Of a stretch of DNA of 64,000 bases, positions 1 through 10,550 are shown one piece after another. The stretch covers positions 930,001-994,000 of the forward strand of contig JAACJP010000010.1 of the NCBI GenBank assembly GCA_013368375.1, read 5' to 3'. A program made the translations under genes and the position numbers. Numbering within the stretch: position 1 is the first letter of the stretch; every line of letters starts with the position of its first letter. A model generated the notes under the pieces. The model had not been told where the DNA came from. It made no database searches and worked only from the letters and a program-made list of their open reading frames with translations. The DNA comes from Tricholomella constricta. Taxonomy: Eukaryota > Basidiomycota > Agaricomycetes > Agaricales > Lyophyllaceae.

Positions 1-89
1 GTCACACTCTTGCGTTTCTCATGTCCGCGAGTCCCAACCGCTCCATGACAGATTGACTATGTAAATTGAATGAAGTTATTTCATGTCAG

Positions 90-598
90 CCTGGTCCTGA
101 ACGACGAACCTTGATAGATGTACGGGTTGCCCGCCCTTCAATCTGGCAACGGCTTTACCAACGCTCAATGTACGATATCTTCCACTCGTTCGCATCATCA
201 CCTTCTGACTCCCAACCAGCTCTCTTGAATGTCATTGAGACACTTCTTAACATCACCTACCTCTACTTTGCGCATGTAGCTGCCTGGCCTCCCGCTACCC
301 TGATTGGCTTCGCCTCAGCCAACTTAACGTTGGCGAAGACCGTTCTGTACTGGCTTCAAGAGTATTATTGCGGGTTCTGTGGCATTGGACACAATTCGGC
401 TTCGACTTTGTTCATTTACTGGATTATACCCAACGGGTACGTGGATCGGATCTGCCATTTCATATTCTCCATTGCTGACTGACTAATGTCAGATTATGGA
501 TCGTCGTTCCTGCTATCATCGTTGCTCGTCTTGGGAAAGACCTTGCTCAATCTCTAAATTTCGCAGCCAAGGCTTCGGTCACCAAAAAGCAGAAGTGA
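90..598 (+). CDS. 3' part of a conserved fungal multi-pass membrane protein
   Basis: Two exons are visible, 90-436 and 493-598, joined by a 56-base GT-AG intron; together they give about 150 residues ending at TGA 596-598. A splice acceptor (CAG) at 87-89 and an in-frame stop just upstream show that the exon begins at 90 and that the start codon lies in an earlier exon, probably outside the window. The product has several hydrophobic stretches and motifs I recognise from a widespread fungal hydrophobic family: SQPALLNVIETLLN, WPPATLIGFASA, YYCGFCGIGHNS and YWIIPNGLWIVVP, with a basic KKQK end. I know of no proven role, so no function is assigned. It probably sits in an internal membrane. The family assignment is from memory of the pattern; the gene structure is read directly. 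Confidence 0.68.
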
Positions 599-2773
599 TG
601 GGCATTCCTTCACGGCAATCTACGAATCCAAACCTGTTTCTACTCGTGCGGAATCTCAACTGCTTTACAGATTTAGCCTAAGTAGCAGCATGTCGTAGGC
701 TGAAGTCAATTTGTCCAACCACCTTCCAGCCCAAAAATAATCTCGACTTTGACGAATCCTCCAAATTCATCCACAAATTGCGTCCGTGGAGCCATCACAA
801 ACCATCTTCCCATGCCTGCCAAGCATGTCGTCGCGATCCCCGATAGACAGGTCCAAATTCACTGTCCAAGCCCCCTTTCCACAGCGATGCCTATATCCGC
901 CCTACTCATGCCTCTACTAACCTGAACCTCTCCGGATCCTCTTGTATTGAATGGCGCTTCGTTACGACGACCATTCCCAATGATCTGCAGACCCTGAACG
1001 CCGCACATCAACCTTTCGACCAAATCATAATTTGCGCCGGTGTCCTTTAGTTGGAAGTGGAAGCCTCAGATATACTAACTCAATCCACGGTTAGGTTTAT
1101 GAAGACGGCTTCCCTGCACTTGCACATCGCGATGAATAGGAGACGCGCAATTCCGGTGGCTGTGAGGAAGCTTGATAATGTTTGGCAACGGCCTCCAGCA
1201 CCAGATCTTGTCCAGGTTTATGATTGCTTTCAACCCTCTTCCTCCCAATAATGCTTGTGCGAAGGGCTTCTACTGAAGTTGGACTTGCTCGTGATCTGGG
1301 AAATACCTCTTGGAGCTAGCGCTGAACCGCCTCAGTGCCATCGTTGCCGCGTCATCCTACCTCACTAACATCAGTCGTCCTCAACAGTGCGGACTGGGTG
1401 CTTTATTTATCAATCAACAGACCATGGGCACCTCGAGGCAGGGTTCTGTTGTATTTCAGCTACCTGGCTGACTCGTTCAGGCCCAGTGGATTTTAAATTG
1501 GATCAATACCGGATATCCAACATCGAGCGTACATACATTTGCTTCGTGCGCGCCAAGCTGTGCTCTATGTACAAATTTCTCATCATCTGTTTGAGCTTCT
1601 CAGTCACCCCACCGTCCACCACATTTACTCGAAGCTCGACAATCCGCGAACCTTATCCTTGTCATGTCCGCTAGGCGTCTCTTCCGGTTAGAGCACCCGA
1701 ACGAGCTATAAATCCGGTGACTTGAAGCCTTGCTGCGAAGAAAATATCGACACTCTGCTGTGTAAGTAGAGCAATTAGCTCATTTCAATGTGCTTTGAAA
1801 TATCTTCTCCCTTTCACAATTAGGATCGTACAGCTTCGTCAAATTGTCCAATTTCACATCGAGGTCAGTGTTAAAATTGACGTCGGTAAATCGGCTGATA
1901 TGCGGAAGTGCACCATTGATGAGGATACCTGTCCCTTCCCTCGAGCCTTTCTCGGGACAAATAATGGGCAATAGCAGGAGTGTGGCCTTTACTCATCGTA
2001 GCCTTGAGCACTCGCTCTGGCCACTACCGCGTGCCGCATCTAAAAAGATCGCGAGAGGCTTAGTTGTGAACACATGACTCTATCAATAGTTGGACTATAC
2101 AGTGATTGCTAATTTATTTAAAGATGAGCGAGCGGTCGTCTTTTGTCCATGCTTCTCCAATTCTCTAACTTCTAATGGACACCCTCGTTAAAGATCCGCC
2201 CTCCGCGTAATGCGGCATCAATTCCGCCCAGCGATGACGACAGCCAAGTATCTGCTCGATCCGTAAATTTATCGGAATTGCGAAATGCTCGGCGAATAGT
2301 TACCGGGTGGAACAGCTGCTCTTCAGCAATATTGGAAGCTCACTTGCCGGAACCACGCCGTCATATACTGATAAGCAATCATATCAGTAGCATTTACCGT
2401 ACGTAGCTCAGTCTTCTACTTGCCGAACGTACCACAGACGATCAGAAATTATCTAGTTCAGTGGCACCCAATGGGAGTCAGTGATTGGGATTGACAGATC
2501 AATGCATGCCTGTTGGCTAGAAGAACACGCGTAGGAACGGGACGAAGCGAACGCGGGAAGTCAGGTGAGCAACTCTGGCTTTGCAAATCACGATCCCTAT
2601 GGATGCAGTGCGCTGTGGGCAAGCTGGCACAGCCAGTAGGTGTCAAGTTAAGATTGGACCGTGCCATCGCCGAGGCTGAGTGATCTGGTAAACCCATTTG
2701 AAACCAAATGCAACAGAGTCAAACAGAAAGTCTACAAATATCTTGACTCCAACCTCGAATCATTATCTTTCTC
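599..2773. other. Gene-poor stretch with weak coding remnants
   Basis: No intact gene could be supported here. Short open stretches look protein-like, for example plus-strand frames around 850-1050 and 1510-1680 and a minus-strand frame at 1780-1971 (FTDVNFNTDLDVKLDNLTKL). None has a convincing start, splice pattern or family motif. They may be remnants of one or two decayed genes or non-coding DNA. Confidence 0.4.
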
Positions 2774-3952
2774 ATGACTCTAACGAAATTTGCCCAACGC
2801 TTTACATGCTCTCCTTCTCCCATATCCCCATTCCATGGAATGCCTCCCGAGCTCATTGATCTCATCATCGACCATGCTCACGCAGATCGCTCGCTCCTCG
2901 CCGCATGCAGTTTGGTATGCAAAGCCTGGTTTCCAGCTGCACGGTATCACCTCTTTTCGAATACGAAGCTAAACGTGCAGAACGCGCTTTCTTTCGTTCA
3001 CCTCATCGAGTCAACCTCCTCGACAGTATCTCCATTTGTTCGTCACATCGACGCGAAGGACAACTGCGAAGGTGGTCGATGGGTCGACGACCTGTTTTTG
3101 AACCTCACTTCCCTCCCATACATCACCTCCATTTCGCTTACATCCTCTTGCGATGCCCCACTTTCGCAAATCACCCTCTTCACACTCTGCTCATTCGATC
3201 GCCTCGTTGAATTGAGGCTGGCCGAATGCGAATTCAGAGACTTTACAGAGGTGCAGCAACTTATCTGCTCTTTCCCCATGCTGGAGATTCTTTACCTCGA
3301 GGCGGACTGGCCGGAACCCCGCACCATTGACCTTACCGACGCCTCCCCGTCCCCTTATCTACGCGAACTTTATCTTCGCTGCGAGATGTCACATGTCCTC
3401 GAGTGGTTTCTTCTGCAACCCTCTGTGGCCCCCGTCTCTAAGCTCACTCTACACGGACTCGACTCCATCGATTTACCAGTCGTCAGCCGGTATCTGCGGA
3501 GGCTAGGTCCCGCGTTGACACATCTCATAATTCCTCGCATTGGCTCGGTAGTTGGTGCGTGAAAAACTCGATCTATAATTAGCACGCGTCAAGTCCTGAC
3601 ACCTTCCCCCCCAATAGATTCCCTATCCGACCATCTTGATCTGTCGCTCAACGCGTGCCTTCGATACCTCAAACTCGGCATCGACTCTGACGTCGCGTAC
3701 CTCTCTATGGCTCGCACCTTACTCTCTCAGCTCGACTCCCCTTTCTTCGAAGAGGTGGAGTTGTCATTATATTCTGTGCGACAGAGCCCGAAAGTGGCTC
3801 GTTATTGGACGGACCTCGACACTCTCCTCACCGGGCCCCATTTTCCCTCTATGAAGCGGGCTACGGTATCGGCGATGTCGGCCGTGAGTCTAGCGAAGGA
3901 GGTTCTGCCGCTCTGCCACGAGCGTGGGGTTCTCCAGGTGCAACATCATTGA
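2774..3952 (+). CDS. F-box / leucine-rich-type protein
   Basis: Exons 2774-3554 and 3618-3952 are joined by a 63-base intron (GTGCGT...AATAG) in the correct phase, giving 371 residues. Residues about 22-50 (GMPPELIDLIIDHAH, then LLAACSLVCKAWFPAARYHLF) match the basidiomycete F-box-like pattern: P-E-L-I-D, then S-L-V-C-K-x-W. After this come loose leucine-rich segments (YITSISLTSS, LRELYLRCE, LTLHGLDSIDL) typical of the large Agaricomycete F-box families. Such proteins usually act as substrate adaptors of SCF ubiquitin ligases, but the substrate cannot be inferred. The first ATG after an in-frame stop was taken as start. A 17-C homopolymer begins directly after the stop. The F-box class is well supported; the specific role is unknown. 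Confidence 0.8.
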
Positions 3953-3955
3953 TTA

Positions 3956-3972
3956 CCCCCCCCCCCCCCCCC
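3956..3972 (+). repeat. Poly-C homopolymer
   Basis: An uninterrupted run of about 17 C residues lies four bases after the F-box gene stop codon. Its length may be uncertain because homopolymers are prone to sequencing error. The rest of 3973-4634, before the convergent methyltransferase gene, shows no gene. Confidence 0.85.
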
Positions 3973-4634
3973 GAAGCCCATTTCTTCTCTTTCTCACTTC
4001 ACGCCATATGTGGACGAACATTTATTATTATCTTACGGACTCTCCCTCCAATTTCTTGATGACCCCGCACCAAATCGATACCCACGTATTACCAGACATA
4101 TCATATATCACTTGTATCTGTATCCATAGTTGACCGTTTCTTGTTTTTGTTTTCTTATTTTCCTGTATTCTTGTACGCCGGGGCCCGGGGGTAGTGTAAA
4201 GGTGTGCCGAAACGTTTCGACGCTGACCCCATGATCTCAAGCATCTCTGACGTTGGGGTATCAAAGAGCAATGAATGACTCAGAAGTTGGCACCGAGGAC
4301 AACGAATGATATGCCGCCCAAATCAAGTTTGATTTGACACCCTTGCCGCAGTCTGCGCACGCGCAGTGCGGATGATTGTGTCAGACGACTATCACCGGCA
4401 AGGACGCGGCGACCAGGACAAGTATTCAGATGATCTACGTGTGGCATCCGGCGCCGACACTCACATCATCGAGCCATCGGAAGATTTCAATAAAACATGG
4501 AATTATGTTGCCAAAGATAGTTACAGCATAACAGAGAACGGGCAAATAGAAAAAAATCGACCAGTGAAGGCAAAAAGCATCTTCTAGAGTACAGTCGATT
4601 GATCACAGGAGATAAAGTACAGACCAAGGTGATG

Positions 4635-7250
4635 TCAAACTCTCACCCAGCCACGACAAAGATCTGCGCCGCATCTGCAAGGGTTTGCTCCCTTCGGAAT
4701 CACAGATTTTTCCTTTCCCTTTCCCTTCCACTTGCCTTTGCTTTTACCCTTGGCCATGGTCTTGACGGTTTCCACCGCATCTGCCGGATCATAGTCGAAC
4801 GTGAATTCCGTCCCTGCAAGTATGTCCCTTTTGGCCACGAATGCGATGTAGGGCATGTTCATCTATGCCAGGAATTCATATCAGCAAGGTCGCTGGGTGG
4901 GGTGTGCGGGAGATGATAATATCAATGGTACCGACCTCGGGAATGGTGTCATACACCACAAGATATATCATGAGGTTTGGGTCACAAGAATGACTGAGCG
5001 ATAGTCGGATTGTCAAGTATGGAGAAACATGAGTTGCCAGGAGGATCTTGAGACATGGGAGCTCTAGCTTACTTTACAAAACGCGTCCAGTTTCCTGCCA
5101 AAACCGTGTCGAATCATGATTAGCGCGTCATGATCAATGACAGAGATATATACACGTATTCGTGAGACGTACCGCATGTTCTGGAATCAACGCTGTACGC
5201 ATCCTCTGGGGTTTCTGCGTCCGGATCCTCTCCCCCATCGAGATCGAAACAGTAAGCTGACGGCACTGCTTCCGCCACATCTCGCCGGCTACAAAAAAAA
5301 AACAGTTGAGTGCGTGCAGAATACAGTCGACCCAACGAAGGAAGGCACACATGAGCATCCTAAAAATACAGATACAACATAAACAGCCGATACGCCAAAG
5401 AGTCGGGAAAGGCGCACCCAGTGTATATCCCCAATACCTTCCCACATTCCACAGCGACAGGAGATCGTACACCCCAGCCACGATCATCCGTCTTGAATAT
5501 CTCAATCGGGACGTCGCGTGGATGCTGAGCGACGCGGTTCGGACACGTGAATCGATCACATCGGCAAAACTAACAAACACAGAAACAAAAGTCATCAGCG
5601 TCGACCTAAGGACAGTATCGCTACACCGAATACTTTGTTACATTCGATGACGTCAACACCCTGGGGAACATTGAACGCGAATAGACCCTAAGAGGAAGAT
5701 ATAAGCAAGGTTAAAGCACTCGACAAGATAAAACTGCCTACGTCTGGTGTGTACGCGGACATTTTGTTTCCGCGGGCATCCACTAGTTCAGAGGGCTCCT
5801 GGCAACTGCAAACCGCTGCCTTTTTGCATATCTTGCATTCGCACCGCACAAAGAGTTCGTCGACATCAACCTGGGGTATATCATCTGAACTGGGTCTAGA
5901 TCAGCAACGCAAACAATCAGCTTGAACATGATGACTTACAATATATACTCTGATTCTAGATAGGAAAAGTTGGCTGGGAGGAAAGGAACTTCATCATCGT
6001 CGACGTCGTCGACGATGGTGATGGCGGCAGCATAAGAGCCACGCGCAAGACCATTCCAGTCGTTTTCGAGTTTCTTGCGCCTATTGAGAAGATCAGCGAA
6101 ACGAAAATACTCGGGCTACGCTGGTTTACGTACCTGGATAGTTTAGTAGGTGAAGAACGTGGAGTGCGACGAGGCAAAGGGTGTATCGGACGCGTGTCTA
6201 CCTCGTATTCATCTGTAGGCATCTGATATGGCGTCTCCGGCGAGTCAATTGCTCTCTCCTTGCCTTTGGCAGATGCGGAGGCGGACGTCGAGGCGGAATA
6301 CGAGCGCTTGGGTGTCCTAAGAGTAGACGATGTGGATATGGGAGCCGGTGTCATCATCTTACTGGATTGAAACGAGTTGGACGGAACAGAAGAGCGGGAA
6401 GAACGGGAAGAAGAGGGTGAACCGTGAGCTCTGCTATGGGGTAGAGGATTTTCCACAAAAGTCGCAGTCGTCGAGACGGAGCTGTCGCGCGTAAAGTGTC
6501 TTCCGGATCTCGTACCCGACGATGTCGGGGCGAGTGTATCTTCGGCCACACCTCGTTTCTCGGCAAGTAGACGGTCCATTTCTTCTCGTAGATTGATAGG
6601 CTGCCGCACGCTTGCTCTGAGCTTCTCTTCATATGCCTGAACACGTAGTCGAGTGGCCGTGTTGTGGATATCGGTCGTGGCCCAAATATCGATGTCCAGA
6701 GATTCATGCGCAAGCCTGTTTCGTCTCATGGTCTGCTTACGCTTCCAATCCCGGATGTCGTCTGGGTGAAGAAGGCTGTTGTCCCAGGTAGTGTTCGTAC
6801 CATCCTTACGCGACCAGTTCTTCCACGCCGCCTGTAAATTCTGATCAACATGGTCCATAAATCTAGGCTGATGTGGCCCACCTCGTATCTAAATAACATT
6901 GAGTCCATCTGTGATAGAAGTTCAGGCATGACACGCACCTCACATTGCCCTGCCCATCGACTTCCTCGCCAATTATTTCTACTGCCCATTTTCCGTCTTC
7001 GTCTCCACCCTCCGCGTCGCTGAAGCTCTCCGATTCGGTGTCTGAGGCAATCCATAGCGGTCCACGGTCCTCCTCGCTGCTTGAGCTTGATTCCTCGGCA
7101 CCCGAAGACCTGTATACACGTTAGCTTGACGGTAAATGTCCTTGTCGACACCACTTACATTGAATCTGGAAGATAATGCGGAGGAACCTGCACGATCGCA
7201 GGTGAAAGTGAAACACGTGATGCACCCAGGAGCGCGTCACGATCGAGCAT
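4635..7250 (-). CDS. Clr4/SUV39-type histone H3K9 methyltransferase (chromo + pre-SET/SET/post-SET)
   Basis: Thirteen exons on the minus strand (7159-7250, 6939-7109, 6882-6888, 6134-6831, 5940-6080, 5742-5895, 5634-5687, 5418-5569, 5351-5359, 5173-5288, 5073-5094, 4936-4993, 4635-4862) total 1902 bases, 633 residues. In order: an acidic serine-rich start; a chromodomain ([27 protein letters not shown]); a serine-rich linker; a pre-SET zinc cluster ([14 protein letters not shown], then ECNKFCRC and CPNRV); and a SET domain with GWGVRS, YTG, RFVNHSCDPN and TFDYDP. The post-SET motif [11 protein letters not shown] is at the end. The substrate-binding NHSC and all the pre-/post-SET cysteines I could line up are present, so it should be catalytically active in heterochromatin formation in the nucleus. 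Two exons are only 7 and 9 nt; both are needed to keep the frame. The start ATG keeps phase into exon 2, but a longer 5' end cannot be excluded. Confidence 0.88.
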
Positions 7251-7261
7251 CTCAACTACCC

Positions 7262-7969
7262 CCAAACCCGCCTGCAGTCGACACCATTCTCCCTGCCCAG
7301 CCGCAAGACCCCGCAACTCTCGAGGACATCGCAAATGTCATACAAAAAGGCCCGAATCAGTCAGGGTATGACACATTATTTTTTGTCTCTCGCTTCTCAT
7401 TGCAACTTTCGTGTCCAGAAGTAGGCACGTCCACCAAGGATCAGGTCGGAGCAGGAGCCGTCTACGAATCACCACTGATTGCACAGCACGCTGGTGGTGG
7501 TATGATATCTCTGTAGCTCCATTGGCCCCTTTGCTGACCATATCAGACGTAGCACCACCGTGGTTCGCACCAACCGAGAATGCGATCATGGGGCTATCAC
7601 GGTTAGCCACCATTGTAATTTGAATTTAACCTGCTATACCGGAATGGCTATAATTCCTACAACTAGACCCACAACCTCCTTTCTGGAGATGGGCATGCCC
7701 GCCCTTTTGTGGTTGTTCCATTTCCCAATGGAGCAATGCCAACAGATCCTCCGGTATGTCTTATCTCGCTTTGCATGTTCCCAAGGCACATACTAATCAT
7801 TTGTTGTCAGCATAACTTGCCCGCCCTGGTAAATGTGGCAATCATCAACGCACTGACTGGTCCGCAATCCACCGCATATCTACAAGGATACGGAGTACCA
7901 GTTCCCAATCAGGTCGCGGCTCGCCGAACAGCCTTACGAGCCGTTGTCGGATGTACTGTGGAAGTCTGA
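7262..7969 (+). pseudogene. Decayed copy 1 of the Agaricomycete PPWFAP/THN-GDG small gene family
   Basis: This stretch aligns exon by exon with the intact copy at 58622-59362. It has the proline-rich start (LPPNPPA, QPQDPATLEDIAN), then DQVGAGAVYE, VAPPWFAP, THNLLSGDG, VPFPNGAMPTDPP and the last exon HNLPALVNV...VVGCTVEV ending at TGA 7969. Intron positions match the intact copy. Two defects are seen: the ATG of the family is lost at 7262, and exon 1 is 8 bases shorter than in copy 2, shifting the frame before the first intron. An upstream in-frame ATG (7220) exists but does not cure the frameshift. The copy begins 12 bases from the start codon of the divergent methyltransferase gene. The function of the family is unknown. 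Confidence 0.75.
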
Positions 7970-8278
7970 GTTGAAACGCTTCCACAGTAAATTACATGTA
8001 TTAAGCAAGCAGTCTTCACCTGCATCCATCGAAGCAGATCCTCTGTATAGTCTGTACCAACAATCAATTTATATGCTACGTCCAATAGTACGCCCCTCGC
8101 CTAAGGCCTTCTTTCATCAGAGTCGCTGCGACGCGCCATAAGAAACTTACTGCCGCGCCAGATTCCGGAACTCTTGGACTAAGTGGTGGTCTGTACACCA
8201 GGCCGCGTCTAGCAGGCGTGGACACTTTGCTTCCTAACTCGGACCACGACCTGCTCTGTATCCCAACATTCTTTATCT

Positions 8279-9430
8279 ATGTTACCAAACCTCCAAGAAG
8301 TCGACGCGTTCCTTTTCGACGTCTTCGGCACTGTCGTCGATTGGCGGCGGTCTGTGGAGCGAGAGCTCACCTCACTCAACATCAGATATAAACTTGCAAT
8401 AGGTGAGTACGCTACATCTACACTGCCATCCGTATCTGAATCTCCAGCAGAGATTACTGGAACCAATTGGGAGGCAGATTTTGCGCAGGAGTGGCGAAAC
8501 GGCTATCTCGAGACTACGTGCGTTTTCAATCTATCCGAGGCGGTTCGATGAAGTTCGTGTTTTTGAGAGCATGAATAGACGTGCCATTGCAGCGGGTATC
8601 CCAGGCACGTCCAATATCGACGAGATGCACCGCCAGGTTTGGCCTTTGTCTCGATTCGTTCGAGAAGGTTGTTGATCGGTATTGGGTGGTCTGTGTACTA
8701 GATACTGGACCGCATGCTCGACAGCCCTGGGTCGCGGTGGGCGTTTTTTGCGCCGGTACTCGACGATACGGCACGGGAGGAACTGAACAATGTCTGGCAT
8801 CGACTTGACGGTATGTCGCATTCTCTACAGCCACGAGAAGTCCCTTGTCTTAAATCCCATCTACATGACCAGGATGGCCCGATTCTTCCCCCGGGCTGCA
8901 CGCGCTAAAGCAACACTCTATCATTGCGACACTTTCAAATGGGAATGTCCGCCTGCTCGTTGATCTGGTTCGTGCCACGAGCTCCCGCTGTTCCATCTGG
9001 ACTTACGTCCATGCTATCACGAGCAGGCGAAACACGCCAAGCTCCCTTGGGACGTCGTGTTCTCCACCGAGCTCTTCGACACCTTCAAACCGTAAGCACT
9101 CGCGCCATCCACCTTCTCCGCCTCTCAGCCTTGTCTAACATCCCTTCGTCTGCCCTCAGGAACCCAAAGGCCTACCTCTCCGCTGCCCGACACCTTTCAC
9201 TCCCACCCTCGCGCTGCGCCATGGTTGCAACTCACATCTTCGATCTCCGTGCGGCTGGGGCATTGGGGATGAAAACGGTGTACATCCCGCGTCTTGGTGA
9301 GGGTGCGGCGGAAGTGGATGAGGTGAAGACGAAGGCGGAAGGCGGGGAGGTGGATGTGGTCGTGCAGTCGTTGGAGGAGCTTGCTGAGATCGTAGCTGCG
9401 GCGGTGGCTGTAAGTGAGAGAAGCAATTAG
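8279..9430 (+). CDS. Haloacid dehalogenase, type II (HAD superfamily)
   Basis: Seven exons (8279-8402, 8448-8517, 8579-8636, 8702-8810, 8873-8967, 9027-9091, 9160-9430) give 792 bases, 263 residues. All HAD motifs are present: the nucleophile loop FLFDVFGTVVDWR near the N-terminus, motif II ATLSNGN, motif III lysine in DTFKPNPKAY, and motif IV HIFDLRAAGALG. FDVFGTxxDWR followed by a cap segment (ETTRAIAAG, EMHRQILDRML) is the signature of L-2-haloacid dehalogenase-like proteins, which hydrolyse small 2-halo acids or related phosphoesters in the cytosol. The natural substrate in fungi is not known. Length fits the family (about 220-270). The second-intron acceptor was chosen at 8577-8578 because a later AG breaks the frame. 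Confidence 0.86.
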
Positions 9431-10550
9431 AGAGATGGGAGGCTCTGCGATTACCTCTTTCATTGATCCTCTATGTATGTCTTTAAATTACGTTCCTCGA
9501 GCTGATGTTTGGTCTATCAAGGTTGTTACGTTGTTTTCTGGTCCTCGGAGATGTGAATGTTGCTGCAAACGAAATGTTTTGCGTGCTCGTGGGGATTTTT
9601 CGAGTGCAGCATGTGGAGGTTCTCGTCGCTCGACCATCTCGAGGATTGTCAATGAAAGGTTTACTCCGATTCGCTGCCTCGCAGGTCTGTTCCTGGCGGC
9701 CCGCCATCTTTACCCGCTACCCGACGGCCGGCGGCGCGTTTTCGAGCGACCAAAGAGTCTTGGCGCACATGTCCGGATGGAGAAGAAATGTTCCATGGCA
9801 GGTTCGAACGTCCTCTTTCTCTTATAGCCCACTTCGAGCAGCTCAGACTTGGAATAGGCGTATTCACCGTTATCTGTGGTGCACTATACGCTCACTGTAA
9901 TTGTTTTTTTTCTTGATGGTAAAAAGAAGTGTGGACCTTGCAACACTTGCCGCCTTCGGCGAGACTGCAGTTGACGCGAGGATAGTCCGAGTCGTACCGA
10001 GTACTCCGCGTCTTCTATATCCATGCAAAAAGGACCGGGAGCTGGATGGCGACGCGAAAGCGTGTAAGGGCGACGTGGTCAAGGTAGAGAAACCGAGGAC
10101 GGACGACTGCGTGTCATTCCATAGACAATTCAACGATCTAACCATCAGGATCACTAGCATCACATCAAGACTCGACATGTACATACTTCTAATGATGTAT
10201 CTATGCAGTATTTCCTCGCAATCATTCAGTGATTTGCAGATGCTCTAGGGAGCGTTTTCGCGAACGAGTGAACCCAGAGCGACGTCGACCTGGAGCCAGA
10301 TCCGAGTCGTTCTAAATGAGCGTGATTTCTGATTTCCGGTCCGGCCTCTGATCAGGGGGGGGGGCCATTTTTGCGACTTGGCTACAGAATGTTCACGTTA
10401 CTCGCAGCAATGACACAGCGTGAGGCTTATGTTTTCTTTGCTTGGCCACGGATCTGGACTCTTGAAGTTGCTGCTCCCTGCGATTATTTAATTGTACAGA
10501 AAGCCAGCAAGCTGCGGTACACGCTCTGAACTGCAAGGCGCTCGATATCG
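9431..10550. other. Intergenic region, no gene seen
   Basis: Both strands carry only short, unrelated open frames without family motifs or consistent splice signals. The promoter of the downstream zinc-cluster regulator must lie here, but no distinct element could be named. Confidence 0.5.

Noticed and set aside
1780..1971. Minus-strand ORF with a protein-like run (FTDVNFNTDLDVKLDNL)
   Set aside because: No start, no splice partners and no recognised family; kept only as a possible remnant.
7136..7516. Plus ORF that could give family copy 1 a new start codon
   Set aside because: The frame cannot be joined to the second family exon: the intron donor leaves the wrong phase because of the 8-base shortfall in exon 1.
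9798..9815. tRNA B-box-like string (GGTTCGAACG)
   Set aside because: No matching A-box or cloverleaf could be drawn around it.
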